A stretch of 64,000 nt of DNA from Pseudomonadota bacterium (GTDB lineage Bacteria > Pseudomonadota > Gammaproteobacteria > Burkholderiales > SG8-39), in NCBI GenBank assembly GCA_025352885.1, contig JANXRZ010000197.1, positions 1-64,000 of the forward strand, read 5' to 3'. The number at the start of each line of letters is the position of its first letter. Positions within the stretch are counted from its first letter, which is position 1. A model generated the notes under the pieces. That model was not told the DNA's origin. It saw only the letters and a list, made by a program, of their open reading frames with translations, and ran no database searches. Made by a program: the position numbers and the translations under genes. Shown here piece by piece: positions 32,478 through 41,449 of this stretch.

Positions 32478-33374
32478 GGTTTTAGCCAGCACGGCCGAGG
32501 CTGCCGCCGCACGTGCCCGGATGCCGGCTGAAGTCCTGTCAGGGCCGCTCGGCGACCAGCCCGGCTTGCCGAATGCGTACCCCAGAGCCTCGCCGATCGA
32601 GCGGGAAGCACGCAGGTCACGCGCGAGGTTCATCCATTCGCTGAACGCGATCTTCACCGGGTTAAGCGTGTCGATCTGGCGGACCAGGCCGTATTCGTTC
32701 CGGGTGCCGTCTTCTTCGCGGGCGAACGTCCCGAAGAGCTTGTCCCAGATGATGAGCACGCCACCGTAGTTGCGGTCGAGATACTGCGGGTTGACCGCAT
32801 GGTGCACGCGGTGATGCGAGGGCGTGTTGAAGATCGATTCGAACCAGCCCAGCTTCGGCACCGTTTCGGTATGCAGCCAGAACTGGTAGAGGAGGTTCGC
32901 CGCGAACATCAGCGTTACCGCCAGCGGGTTGAAGCCCAGCCAGCAGACCGGGATGAGGAACAGCCAGGGGCCGGCTACCAGGCCCGTCCATCCCAGGCGA
33001 TAGGCCACTGAAAGCGTGATCTGCCGGGCCGAGTGGTGGACGCTGTGCTGCGTCCACATCCAGCGGATCTCGTGGCTGCAGCGGTGCAGCCAGTAGTAAG
33101 CGAATTCCACGGCGAAGAAAAGCGCGACCCAGCTTTCCCAGCGGTCCATCGGAATCTCGGCAAGACGCATTTGATAAGCCGCCACATATACGCCGGCAAT
33201 GACGATCGCGAACGTCGCTTCCGCGCCGAGCCGGCCGAGGGCAACCGCGATATTGGAAACGGTTACCGCCCAGCCGTAGTCTTTGCGCAGGACTTTGCGG
33301 TAGAAGATCGCCTCCGCCGAAATCAGGGCGAAGAACACAGGCAGGGCAAAGAGATAAAGTTTGAGAGGAGTCAT
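32466..33374 (-). CDS. Sterol desaturase/fatty acid hydroxylase family membrane protein (start could be 33380)
   Basis: His-box pattern of the family: YYWLHRCSHEIRWMWTQHSVHHS, LYQFWLHTE, NTPSHHRVHHAVNPQYLDRNYGGVLIIWDKLFGTF. TM helices. Confidence 0.9.
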   Translation of the reverse strand: MTPLKLYLFALPVFFALISAEAIFYRKVLRKDYGWAVTVSNIAVALGRLGAEATFAIVIAGVYVAAYQMRLAEIPMDRWESWVALFFAVEFAYYWLHRCSHEIRWMWTQHSVHHSARQITLSVAYRLGWTGLVAGPWLFLIPVCWLGFNPLAVTLMFAANLLYQFWLHTETVPKLGWFESIFNTPSHHRVHHAVNPQYLDRNYGGVLIIWDKLFGTFAREEDGTRNEYGLVRQIDTLNPVKIAFSEWMNLARDLRASRSIGEALGYAFGKPGWSPSGPDRTSAGIRARAAAASAVLAKTSNG

Positions 33375-33424
33375 GGGCATAGAATGGATATCGATCAAAA
33401 AATTACAGCAGGGAGTGCAGAGCG

Positions 33425-34099
33425 ATGTCTTTTTTCATCACGCTGGTCGAGACCACGGATGCCGCGCGCAGGGAACTCGAAGCCGAGCCGAAAATCCACT
33501 CGATGATCCATCACGGCCTCACCCTTGCCGAGTACCGCGCTTTCCTGCACGACCTGTACCACATCGTCTGGCATTTCTGTCCGATCATGGCCGCCGCCGC
33601 TTCACGCTGCGACGACAGGTTCCGCTCGGTGCGCCATGAGTTGTACGAGCGCATCGAGGAGGAGAAGGGGCACGAGGACTGGGTGATGGACGACATCCGC
33701 GCGCTGGGAGGCGACGAAGGGCGTGCCAGGAGCACTCCGCCGAGCGCGCCGGTGCAAAGCGTCATCGCATTCAACTACTGGAGCGCCGAGCGGCAGCATC
33801 CGTGCGCGGTGCTCGGCATGCTTTACCAGCTCGAAGTGATTTCTTCGGTATACGGGGGACGCGTTGCGGGCGCGATTGCAAAAGCGATCGGCCGCGACGT
33901 CGAGGCGGGGGGCTTCCGCTTCCTTACGTCGCACGCCTCGATGGACCAGGATCATATGGCCAAGCTCAACGTGCTCGTCAAGACGATCGGCGACGCGGGA
34001 GCGCAGGCAGCGATCGTCAATTCGACACGCGTGAATTTCCACCAGTTCGGCCAGATGTTCGGCGCCGGGGGCTTTGCAGCGAACATGGAAGAGGCTTGA
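33425..34099 (+). CDS. Haem-oxygenase-like diiron (HDO) family / iron-containing redox enzyme
   Basis: All-helical sequence with HLYHIVWHFCPIM region, EEEKGHEDWVMDDI, YQLEVISSVYGG, HASMDQDHMAKL: the Glu/His/Asp ligand pattern of the Haem_oxygenase_2/HDO group. Confidence 0.75.
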   Translation: MSFFITLVETTDAARRELEAEPKIHSMIHHGLTLAEYRAFLHDLYHIVWHFCPIMAAAASRCDDRFRSVRHELYERIEEEKGHEDWVMDDIRALGGDEGRARSTPPSAPVQSVIAFNYWSAERQHPCAVLGMLYQLEVISSVYGGRVAGAIAKAIGRDVEAGGFRFLTSHASMDQDHMAKLNVLVKTIGDAGAQAAIVNSTRVNFHQFGQMFGAGGFAANMEEA

Positions 34100-34117
34100 G
34101 AAGGGCTCAAGTCCTCT

Positions 34118-35056
34118 TCACTCGTTCGCCGCGCGTGCTTCGGCGGTAATGTCGGTTACGTCGCCTTGTTCCATGCGGCGCATCTGGGCGGCCACGATCA
34201 TGCCCATCTTGCGCAGGTCCCGGTCGTCCAGGCGAAGCGCGCAGTCCACCCACGTGTCGGCGATGCCATCGAGTTCCTCGCGCGTAATGGGGAACACGTG
34301 CTGGCGCGCGCGCAGGATTCCCTGCATGCCGTTGCGGCGGCGTGCCTGCTTCGCGATCCAGTCGTTCACCGCGGTTTCACCGTGGCCATCGGGGGCGACA
34401 ACGTCGACCAGGCCCATCTCATGCAGCTTACGGGCCGGCAGCACCTTGCCTGAAAGGATCAGTTCCTCGGCTGCGCGCATCCCGATCCGACGGGCGAGCA
34501 GGCTGTAAGCGCCCATTCCCGGGAAGAGGTTGAACAGAATTTCCGGCAAGCCCATGTGCGCGGATTCCTCTGCGATGATCACGTCGGAAGAAAGCGCGGT
34601 CTCGAACCCGCCGCCGAGCGCATCGCCCTGCACCAGCGAGATCGTCGTGAGCGTCGGGCAGTCGTAATTGCGGATGCGTGCGTAGACGTTGTCGATGCAC
34701 ATCCTCGCGTAGTGGGCCAGCGCTTCGCGATCGCGCGCCTTGATGAGCAGCAGGAAGAGGGCAAGGTCGCCGCCGAGCCCGAAGACCTTTGGAATACGCG
34801 AGGCCGCGACGTAGTAGTCCACATTGCGCAGGGCGCCTTCCCACTCGATGCGGCCGCTGCTTGCTTTCAGCGCGGCGTCGTGATGATGAATGTCATTGAG
34901 CAGGCCGAGATTGAAGCAGGGCGTCCCGCGCGGGTTCATCATCCCCCACAGCACGCCGCTTGCCGGGTCGAACTCGTAGTCCAATTGCTTGTACTTTCGG
35001 CCGTACGGTGACCGCAGGACGGTCTTCAGGAATGTGACTTCGTTCATATTGCTCAT
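34118..35056 (-). CDS. rpfF: RpfF-like DSF synthase (crotonase/enoyl-CoA hydratase fold)
   Basis: RNVDYYVAASRIPKVFGLGGDLALFLLLIKARDREALAHYARMCIDNVY; VQGDALGGGFETALSSDVIIAEESAHMGLPEILFNLFPGMGAYSLLARRIG, which retains both RpfF catalytic Glu positions; C-terminal DTWVDCALRLDDRDLRKM. Confidence 0.88.
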   Translation of the reverse strand: MSNMNEVTFLKTVLRSPYGRKYKQLDYEFDPASGVLWGMMNPRGTPCFNLGLLNDIHHHDAALKASSGRIEWEGALRNVDYYVAASRIPKVFGLGGDLALFLLLIKARDREALAHYARMCIDNVYARIRNYDCPTLTTISLVQGDALGGGFETALSSDVIIAEESAHMGLPEILFNLFPGMGAYSLLARRIGMRAAEELILSGKVLPARKLHEMGLVDVVAPDGHGETAVNDWIAKQARRRNGMQGILRARQHVFPITREELDGIADTWVDCALRLDDRDLRKMGMIVAAQMRRMEQGDVTDITAEARAANE

Positions 35057-35149
35057 GACTCGATCCCCTTCAATGTGAGCCCCGCGAGGGGCTGTTGCCG
35101 GTCCCGGATCTTCATCAAAAGGGTGAGGATGCGGGCGCTCCCGAGAACA

Positions 35150-35178
35150 ATTAGACGCGGCTTCAATGGGTTGCGCAA
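35150..35178 (-). promoter_or_regulatory. Putative sigma70-type promoter of rpfF
   Basis: Minus strand TTGCGC-N17-TCTAAT, about 94 bp upstream of the rpfF ATG. Confidence 0.4.
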
Positions 35179-35266
35179 TCACAGAATCTTGCAATTCGGC
35201 GATGGACCGGATTTTGTAGCGCGGCAGCGACGCGGGTTGGACAGCGGGGTAAATCCCCGCCGGCGA

Positions 35267-36682
35267 TCAGGACCCGCCGGACCTCAAGTAGGCGCCCTGC
35301 CCGGTGAGCGCGGCCTGCAGTTCGCCCACATCGACTGCGCGAGGAGCGACACCGCGGTTGGCCGCGATTGCAGCCGCGGTTCCCGCAGCCTGGCCAGTGA
35401 CCCAGCATTGCGGAATCTCACGAAGGAACGAATGCGACGTCGCGTCGCACGCTATATGGCGGCCGCATGCGAGAACACCGTCGACCTTCTCGGGCACAAG
35501 GCTGCCATATGGAATCGAGATACTTGGGAATTTCGGCGAGAGGCAAGGCGATACACCGATCTCATCGGGCAGGACCGACCCGGTCGGCCATTGCGCTCGC
35601 GTCACCTTCGACGTGCCTGCGAGGCGCCGTGCATGTCGCACGCCAAGCTGGGGCGCACCGTAAAGCAGGTACGCATTCGAAAAGCCCGGGGCGTGCTCGC
35701 GATAAAAGTCCAGGTGCTGTGCCATCAGCTTTCGAGATCTCACTTCCACCGTGGTGAGGTCGTCCACGTCGAGCGCGGAATAGCCCGACTGGCGCGGACC
35801 CATGTAGAGCGCAATGTCATTGCGCCATGAGACGAAGGGCCTTTCGAAAAATCGCAGCGTTTCCCGGCCAAGCTGCATGAACTGCGAAAACTGCTCGGGC
35901 CGGGCGGCCTTGAATTCGATCCATTGGTTCATGTCGACGCCGCCGAAGAGCCACGCCGTATTCATGCAGTGGTGGATATCCGATTCCTCGATATCGGTTT
36001 CGCTGCGCGCGCCGGCCATCGCATGCAGGTCGCCGTCGCCCGTGGCATCGACGACCACTTTGGCGCGCACCGCCTGCCGGCCGGATTTGCTCTCGAAGAT
36101 GGCGCCGCGCACGACGCCGTCTTCCATTAGCGGCGCGGCGATCCACGCGTGGTAGACGATATGCACCTTGCGTTCGAGCAACAGGTCCTGCGACAGCAGC
36201 TTCAGGCGCTCCGGATCGATCGTTGGCGACCACGTGACCACGCCGTGGAAGGCGCTCGTGCGGTGCATCCAGTAAGCGGCGCGCCCTGCGTCGCGCGAGC
36301 CCCATTCCTGCCGGTCCGGGCCGGCGACCGCGTCCTTGGGCAGGCGGTCGAACACTTCCTCGGCGAACCCTCGGATGACGAGTTTGCCTTCCCAGTCGGT
36401 CATGCGGTCGATCCAGATGACGAGGCCGCCGGTTGAAAGCCCTCCGAGGTGGTTGTAACGCTCGAGCAGGACTACGTCAGCGCCCATTCGCGCAGCGGCC
36501 GCCGCGGCAGCGGTGCCACCCGGTCCTCCGCCTGCCACCAGGACATCGCATTCGCGGTACACGGGCGTGTCGCGTGACGGCTCCTTAACCTTGCCGAGGT
36601 CAGGCCGCGCTTTGCTGCCGCCCTCTTTCCCCCGGAACATTTCGGAAACGAAAAACTTCTCATCCGCGCTCTTGGTCGCCAT
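35267..36682 (-). CDS. FAD-dependent oxidoreductase (FAD_oxidored/PF12831 type)
   Basis: CDVLVAGGGPGGTAAAAAAARMGADVVLLERYNHLGGLSTGGLV; VVVDATGDGDLHAMAGA; VDGVLACGRHIACDATSHSFLREIPQCWVTGQAAGTAAAIA. Confidence 0.88.
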   Translation of the reverse strand: MATKSADEKFFVSEMFRGKEGGSKARPDLGKVKEPSRDTPVYRECDVLVAGGGPGGTAAAAAAARMGADVVLLERYNHLGGLSTGGLVIWIDRMTDWEGKLVIRGFAEEVFDRLPKDAVAGPDRQEWGSRDAGRAAYWMHRTSAFHGVVTWSPTIDPERLKLLSQDLLLERKVHIVYHAWIAAPLMEDGVVRGAIFESKSGRQAVRAKVVVDATGDGDLHAMAGARSETDIEESDIHHCMNTAWLFGGVDMNQWIEFKAARPEQFSQFMQLGRETLRFFERPFVSWRNDIALYMGPRQSGYSALDVDDLTTVEVRSRKLMAQHLDFYREHAPGFSNAYLLYGAPQLGVRHARRLAGTSKVTRAQWPTGSVLPDEIGVSPCLSPKFPSISIPYGSLVPEKVDGVLACGRHIACDATSHSFLREIPQCWVTGQAAGTAAAIAANRGVAPRAVDVGELQAALTGQGAYLRSGGS

Positions 36683-36786
36683 TGCTCGCTCCAGCACATC
36701 GCTCGTCTGGCGATTCTAGACCAGCGTGCTTGCGCCGGCCGACCCAAACAAGGAACATCCGCGTTCACCGAACGTAAGGGAAGCGA

Positions 36787-38388
36787 ATGATCCAGACCAG
36801 TTACGCGCGGCGCGGCATCGCTGTGGCCTCGCACTCGCTGGCCGCGCAATCGGCAGCCGCCGTCCTGCGTGAAGGCGGCAATGCCATCGAGGCGATGGTC
36901 AGCGCGGCGGCAACCATCTCGGTCGTCTACCCGCACATGACGGGCATCGGCGGGGACGCTTTCTGGCTGATCGCCGGCCCGGGGGAAGAACCGGTCGCAA
37001 TCGATGCTAGCGGACCCGCGGCTGCGGCCGCGTCGATTTCGTTTTACGCGTCCCAGGGACTGAAAACGATTCCGCCTCGCGGGGTGCTGGCCGCCAACAC
37101 TGTCGCAGGAACGATCGGGGGGTGGGAGCGCGCCTTGTCGATCTCTAATTCGAAATACGCCGGACGACTGCCCTTGTCCCGCCTGCTGGCGGACGCAATC
37201 TACTATGCCGAGCAGGGCGTGCCGGTGACTGCGAGCCAGGAACTTAATACCTCGGGTAAGCGCGCCGAGTTGGAAAACCTCCCGGGATTCGCACAGAGGT
37301 TCATGCCCGGTGGGACGGTGCCCATGCGGGGGGCGCTCTTCGTGCAGGAACCGCTAGCCGCTACACTGCGCCGGCTTGTTGAGGCGGGGCTGGGCGATTT
37401 TTACCGGGGCGATCTCGCGCGCTCGATCGCCAAGGACCTCGCAGCGCTCGGGAGCCCGCTTTCGCTGGCCGACCTCGGGGCGTACACCGCAAAGGAGGTC
37501 GTGCCGCTCAAGCTCGCCCATTCAACGGGGACCCTTTACAACATGACGCCGCCGACGCAGGGCGTCATTTCGCTTGCGATCCTCGGGATCCTCGATCGGC
37601 TGGGCCTCGCGCGAATGGAGGCCGACAGCGCGGACCATGTGCATGCAGTCGTCGAGGCAACCAAGCAGGCGTTTACCCGGATTCGCGACCTGCATATCAC
37701 CGATCCTGCCTACATGAAAGCCGACGCTCAGTCGCTCCTCGAGGATGCGGCGCTCAAGTCGCTCGCGTCCAGGATCGACATGAAGAAGGCGGCGCCATGG
37801 GCCGGCAAGTCCGCGCCCGGCGGCACGATCTGGATGGGCGTGATCGACGGGCAGGGGCGCGCGGTGAGTTTCATCCAGAGCATCTATCACGAGTTCGGCT
37901 CAGGCGTGGTACTCCCCGGGTCGCACATCAACTGGCAGAACCGGGGATGCAGTTTTTCGCTCGCCGAGGCTGCGGTGAACAGCCTCAGGCCGGGCAAGAA
38001 ACCGTTTCACACGCTGAATCCGGCGTATGCACGGCTGCGCGATGGGCGCTCGATGGTGTACGGGACGATGGGCGGCGACGGGCAACCGCAGACGCTGGCC
38101 GCCGTATTCACGCGCTATGCTGTCTTCAACCAGACCGTTCAACGCGCAGTGAGTGCGCCGCGCTGGCTGCTGGGCCGGACCTGGGGATCGGCGTCCGAAA
38201 GCCTCAAGCTCGAGGCCCGAATCGGCGCGTCCCTGATCGAGGACTTGAAGGCGCGGGGCCATGACGTTGAAGTACTGGGAGATTTCGAAGAGACCATGGG
38301 CCACGCAGGCGCGCTGGTCCGGCATCCCTCGGGCATGATGGAAGGCGGTTTCGATCCGCGCAGCGACGGATCGGTCGCCGGTTTCTGA
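36787..38388 (+). CDS. Gamma-glutamyltransferase family protein
   Basis: AAQSAAAVLREGGNAIEAMVSAAATISVVYPHMTGIGGDAFWLI; MGVIDGQGRAVSFIQSIYHEFGSGVVLPGSHINWQNRG; HTLNPAYARLRDGRSMVYGTMGGDGQPQTLA. Confidence 0.9.
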   Translation: MIQTSYARRGIAVASHSLAAQSAAAVLREGGNAIEAMVSAAATISVVYPHMTGIGGDAFWLIAGPGEEPVAIDASGPAAAAASISFYASQGLKTIPPRGVLAANTVAGTIGGWERALSISNSKYAGRLPLSRLLADAIYYAEQGVPVTASQELNTSGKRAELENLPGFAQRFMPGGTVPMRGALFVQEPLAATLRRLVEAGLGDFYRGDLARSIAKDLAALGSPLSLADLGAYTAKEVVPLKLAHSTGTLYNMTPPTQGVISLAILGILDRLGLARMEADSADHVHAVVEATKQAFTRIRDLHITDPAYMKADAQSLLEDAALKSLASRIDMKKAAPWAGKSAPGGTIWMGVIDGQGRAVSFIQSIYHEFGSGVVLPGSHINWQNRGCSFSLAEAAVNSLRPGKKPFHTLNPAYARLRDGRSMVYGTMGGDGQPQTLAAVFTRYAVFNQTVQRAVSAPRWLLGRTWGSASESLKLEARIGASLIEDLKARGHDVEVLGDFEETMGHAGALVRHPSGMMEGGFDPRSDGSVAGF

Positions 38389-38446
38389 CAGGTGGAAACT
38401 GGGCCCCACATGGGTTACAGTTTTACCAAAAGGCGGGGGAAGAGAC

Positions 38447-38683
38447 ATGTATGCAATCGTCTACAAATCGGATGGGTTTCCAATCTGCCGGCAATTGGAC
38501 GGCGTGTCGCCGGATCCGGTGGTGACCTGGACGTCCGAGTCCGATGCCAAGGCTTTCATCACTTCGAAGGGCGGGGAAGCCGATTTCCAGGCGCTCGCCA
38601 TTACCGACGATTCGATGGACCAGATCGCCAAGGCGATGGGCTGCCCGGTCGAGTCCCTGATGTTCGACCCCTATCCGGGTTAG
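38447..38683 (+). CDS. Small hypothetical protein (78 aa)
   Basis: RBS-like GGGGGAAGAG upstream; compact ORF between ggt and panC with no conflict on the opposite strand. Confidence 0.5.
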   Translation: MYAIVYKSDGFPICRQLDGVSPDPVVTWTSESDAKAFITSKGGEADFQALAITDDSMDQIAKAMGCPVESLMFDPYPG

Positions 38684-38689
38684 CGCCGG

Positions 38690-39514
38690 TCAGATCTCCA
38701 GGTTGTCGATCAGCCGCGTGGCGCCCAGCCGCGCAGCCCCCAGCACCACCAACTGTTTCTCACCTGCCGTTGCAGACGCCAGGTCCTCGCGTCGCCGCAC
38801 GCTGATGTAGTCGGGCTTCCAGCCCCCGGCGGCGAGCCTTTTCACAGACTCTTCCGCCAGCTTCGTAAACTCCACGTTTCCGCCGCGCACCGCGAGGGCA
38901 ATGGTCGCAAGTTCGGCTTGTAGCTGCGGGGCCTTCGCCCGGTCAGGGATCGACAGGTAAGTGTTCCGCGAGCTCATCGCGAGGCCGTCGGCTTCCCGCA
39001 CCGTTTCGCCTGCGATGACCGACACGGGCACATCCAATTGCCCAACCATGTTGCGGATCACCATGAGCTGCTGGTAGTCCTTCTTGCCGAAGACCGCGAC
39101 TTCCGGCTGCACACAGTTGAAAAGCTTGAGCACTACCGTTGCAACGCCGTGGAAAAAGCGCGGACGGAACGCGCCTTCGAGGTCGTTGGCCATGGAGGGC
39201 GGCTCTACGATGTAGCTCTGCGGCTGGGGGTAGAGCACGCGCTCGTCGGGTGCGAACAGCAGGTCGACGCCTTCGGCTTCGAGCTTTTTGCAGTCATCCT
39301 GGAAGGTGCGCGGATAGCTGTCGAAATCCTCCGTCGGCGCGAATTGAAGCCGGTTCACGAAAATGCTGGCGGCGACGTGGGTGCGGTGCGTCCGCGCGAG
39401 CCTGAGCAGCGAGACATGCCCGGCATGGAGGTTGCCCATCGTCGGCACGAACGCCAGGCCCTTGAACGCCTTGCGGGCCGTCCTGAGGTCCTCGATGGAC
39501 TTGACGACCTGCAT
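38690..39514 (-). CDS. panC: Pantothenate synthetase
   Basis: [51 protein letters not shown]. Confidence 0.97.
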   Translation of the reverse strand: MQVVKSIEDLRTARKAFKGLAFVPTMGNLHAGHVSLLRLARTHRTHVAASIFVNRLQFAPTEDFDSYPRTFQDDCKKLEAEGVDLLFAPDERVLYPQPQSYIVEPPSMANDLEGAFRPRFFHGVATVVLKLFNCVQPEVAVFGKKDYQQLMVIRNMVGQLDVPVSVIAGETVREADGLAMSSRNTYLSIPDRAKAPQLQAELATIALAVRGGNVEFTKLAEESVKRLAAGGWKPDYISVRRREDLASATAGEKQLVVLGAARLGATRLIDNLEI

Positions 39515-40305
39515 CAGTAGATGTTTTCAGGACCGGGGAAAGTGCCGTCCTTCACAGCGGCTACGTAATTCACAACCGCGGCCGCGACGCCGTCGGCGCC
39601 TTGCAGGAAGTTGCGTGCGAATTTGGGCTTGCGCCCCGAAACGCCGAGCAGGTCGTGGAGCACCAGCACCTGGCCGGAACACTCGGGTCCCGCGCCGATG
39701 CCGATCGTCGGCACCTGGAGCGCCCCGGTCACTTCCTTTGCAACCGGTGCAGGCATTGCTTCGAGCACCACCATGCTTGCGCCGGCTTCGGCGAGCGCCT
39801 CGGCGTCAGCGACGATGCGTTTGGCCCCCGCGTCGTCCCGCCCCTGCACGCGAAAGCCGCCGAGCACGTTCACAAACTGTGGCACCAGCCCGACGTGCCC
39901 GCAGACGGGGATCCCTCGCTCTACAAGGAACCGGACCGTTGCGGCCATCGTTGCGCCGCCTTCGAGCTTCACCATCTGGGCGCCGGCGGCCATCAGCCGG
40001 GCAGAGCTGCGAAACGCCTGCTCCGGGCTTTCCTGGTAACTGCCGAACGGGAGGTCGCCGATGATGAAGGCCCGCTGCGCGCCGCGCACCACGCATTCGA
40101 TGTGATAGGCCGTGTCCTCGATGCTCACGGCGAGCGTCGAGTCGCGGCCCTGGATCACCATGCCGAGGGAGTCGCCTATGAGGATCGTCTCGATGCCGGC
40201 CTCATCGAGCACGCGGGCAAAGCTCGCGTCGTACGCGGTAAGCATCGTGATCTTTTCGCGATCCGCATGCAGGCGCGCGATGTCGCGCAGGGTGAGTCGT
40301 GCCAT
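39514..40305 (-). CDS. panB: 3-methyl-2-oxobutanoate hydroxymethyltransferase
   Basis: [72 protein letters not shown]. Confidence 0.97.
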   Translation of the reverse strand: MARLTLRDIARLHADREKITMLTAYDASFARVLDEAGIETILIGDSLGMVIQGRDSTLAVSIEDTAYHIECVVRGAQRAFIIGDLPFGSYQESPEQAFRSSARLMAAGAQMVKLEGGATMAATVRFLVERGIPVCGHVGLVPQFVNVLGGFRVQGRDDAGAKRIVADAEALAEAGASMVVLEAMPAPVAKEVTGALQVPTIGIGAGPECSGQVLVLHDLLGVSGRKPKFARNFLQGADGVAAAVVNYVAAVKDGTFPGPENIY

Positions 40306-40322
40306 GGCCGGTCCTTTGCCCT

Positions 40323-40991
40323 TCAGCCGCCGCTGTTGAAGAATTCCCGCCGGCTGCGCATCCCGGCGATCCGCTGCAGCAAGAGGTCCAGGTCCGCTTC
40401 GCGCTCGACAAAATTCATGTTTTCGGAGTTCACGATGAGGACCGGGGCATCAGTGTAGTGATAAAAAAAGCGCGTGTAGGTTTCCGCGAGAAGCGCGAGG
40501 TATTCCTCCGTGACCTGCCGCTCGAACGCCACCCCGCGCTTCCTGACGCGCTCCATGAGCGTATCCGGCTGGGCCTGCAGGTAGATCACCAGGTCCGGTT
40601 GCGGGGCCTGGGGTTTCAGCGTCTCGAAGATTCGGTCGTACAGGGCCAGTTCGTCGCCTGAGAGCGTGATTCGCGCGAAGAGCGGGTCCTTGTCGATGAG
40701 GAAATCGGCCACCGTCACGTGACTGAACATGTCGAGCTGCGCCAGCGGCTCGAGTTGCTTTGCGCGCTGGAACAGGAAAAAGAGCTGGGTGGGCAGGGCG
40801 AACCGGGCCATGTCTTCGTAGAAGCGGGGCAGGAACGGGTTGTCCATCGGCTGCTCGAGCATGAGCTCGGCCGACAGCCGCCCGCCGAGCTTGCGCGCAA
40901 GGCTCGTCTTGCCCGCGCCGATCGGGCCCTCGACCACGATGTACCGGAGCTTATCCACGAAAGATGAACCTTTCACAGGGCTGGTCTTCAT
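40323..40991 (-). CDS. Deoxynucleoside kinase (dGK/dAK-type); GTG at 40958 is an alternative start
   Basis: RYIVVEGPIGAGKTSLARKLGG (P-loop); YDRIFETLKPQAPQPDLVIYLQAQPDTLMERVRKRG. Confidence 0.88.
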   Translation of the reverse strand: MKTSPVKGSSFVDKLRYIVVEGPIGAGKTSLARKLGGRLSAELMLEQPMDNPFLPRFYEDMARFALPTQLFFLFQRAKQLEPLAQLDMFSHVTVADFLIDKDPLFARITLSGDELALYDRIFETLKPQAPQPDLVIYLQAQPDTLMERVRKRGVAFERQVTEEYLALLAETYTRFFYHYTDAPVLIVNSENMNFVEREADLDLLLQRIAGMRSRREFFNSGG

Positions 40992-41442
40992 GCTTCGCGA
41001 GGCACGCCACGGCCGGACCGCGACCCGGAATCGTTATGTCGGGGGCTATCTCGAGCAGCGGTTTCAGTACGAACGCGCGCTCGTGCATGCGCGGGTGGGG
41101 CAGCGTCAGGCGCTCTGTCTTGCGTTGTTCTTCACCATAGAGCAGCAGGTCGAGGTCCAGCGTCCGGGGCGCATCCTTGAAGCTGCGTTCCCGGCCGTGC
41201 CGTGACTCAAGGGCCTGCAGCTCGTCGAGCAGGCCGTCGGCCGACAGGCCCGTCTCGAGCCGGGCAACTGCGTTGACGAACGCCGGCTGGTCCGCGTAGC
41301 CGATCGGCGCCGAGTGCCAGAGGGATGACCTTGAAGTGAGTGCAGTATCCGGCAGCCGACCGAGTTCATCGAGGGCCCTCAGCACTTGGTCCTGCGGATC
41401 GGCCAGGTTCGCGCCAAGCCCCACGAAGGCGCTGACGGTCAC
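40951..41442 (-). CDS. folK: 2-amino-4-hydroxy-6-hydroxymethyldihydropteridine pyrophosphokinase
   Basis: AFVGLGANLADPQDQVLRALDELGRLPDT; RTLDLDLLLYGEEQ; LPHPRMHERAFVLKPLLEIAP. Confidence 0.95.
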   Translation of the reverse strand: MTVSAFVGLGANLADPQDQVLRALDELGRLPDTALTSRSSLWHSAPIGYADQPAFVNAVARLETGLSADGLLDELQALESRHGRERSFKDAPRTLDLDLLLYGEEQRKTERLTLPHPRMHERAFVLKPLLEIAPDITIPGRGPAVACLAKHEDQPCERFIFRG

Positions 41443-41449
41443 GCCCGTC

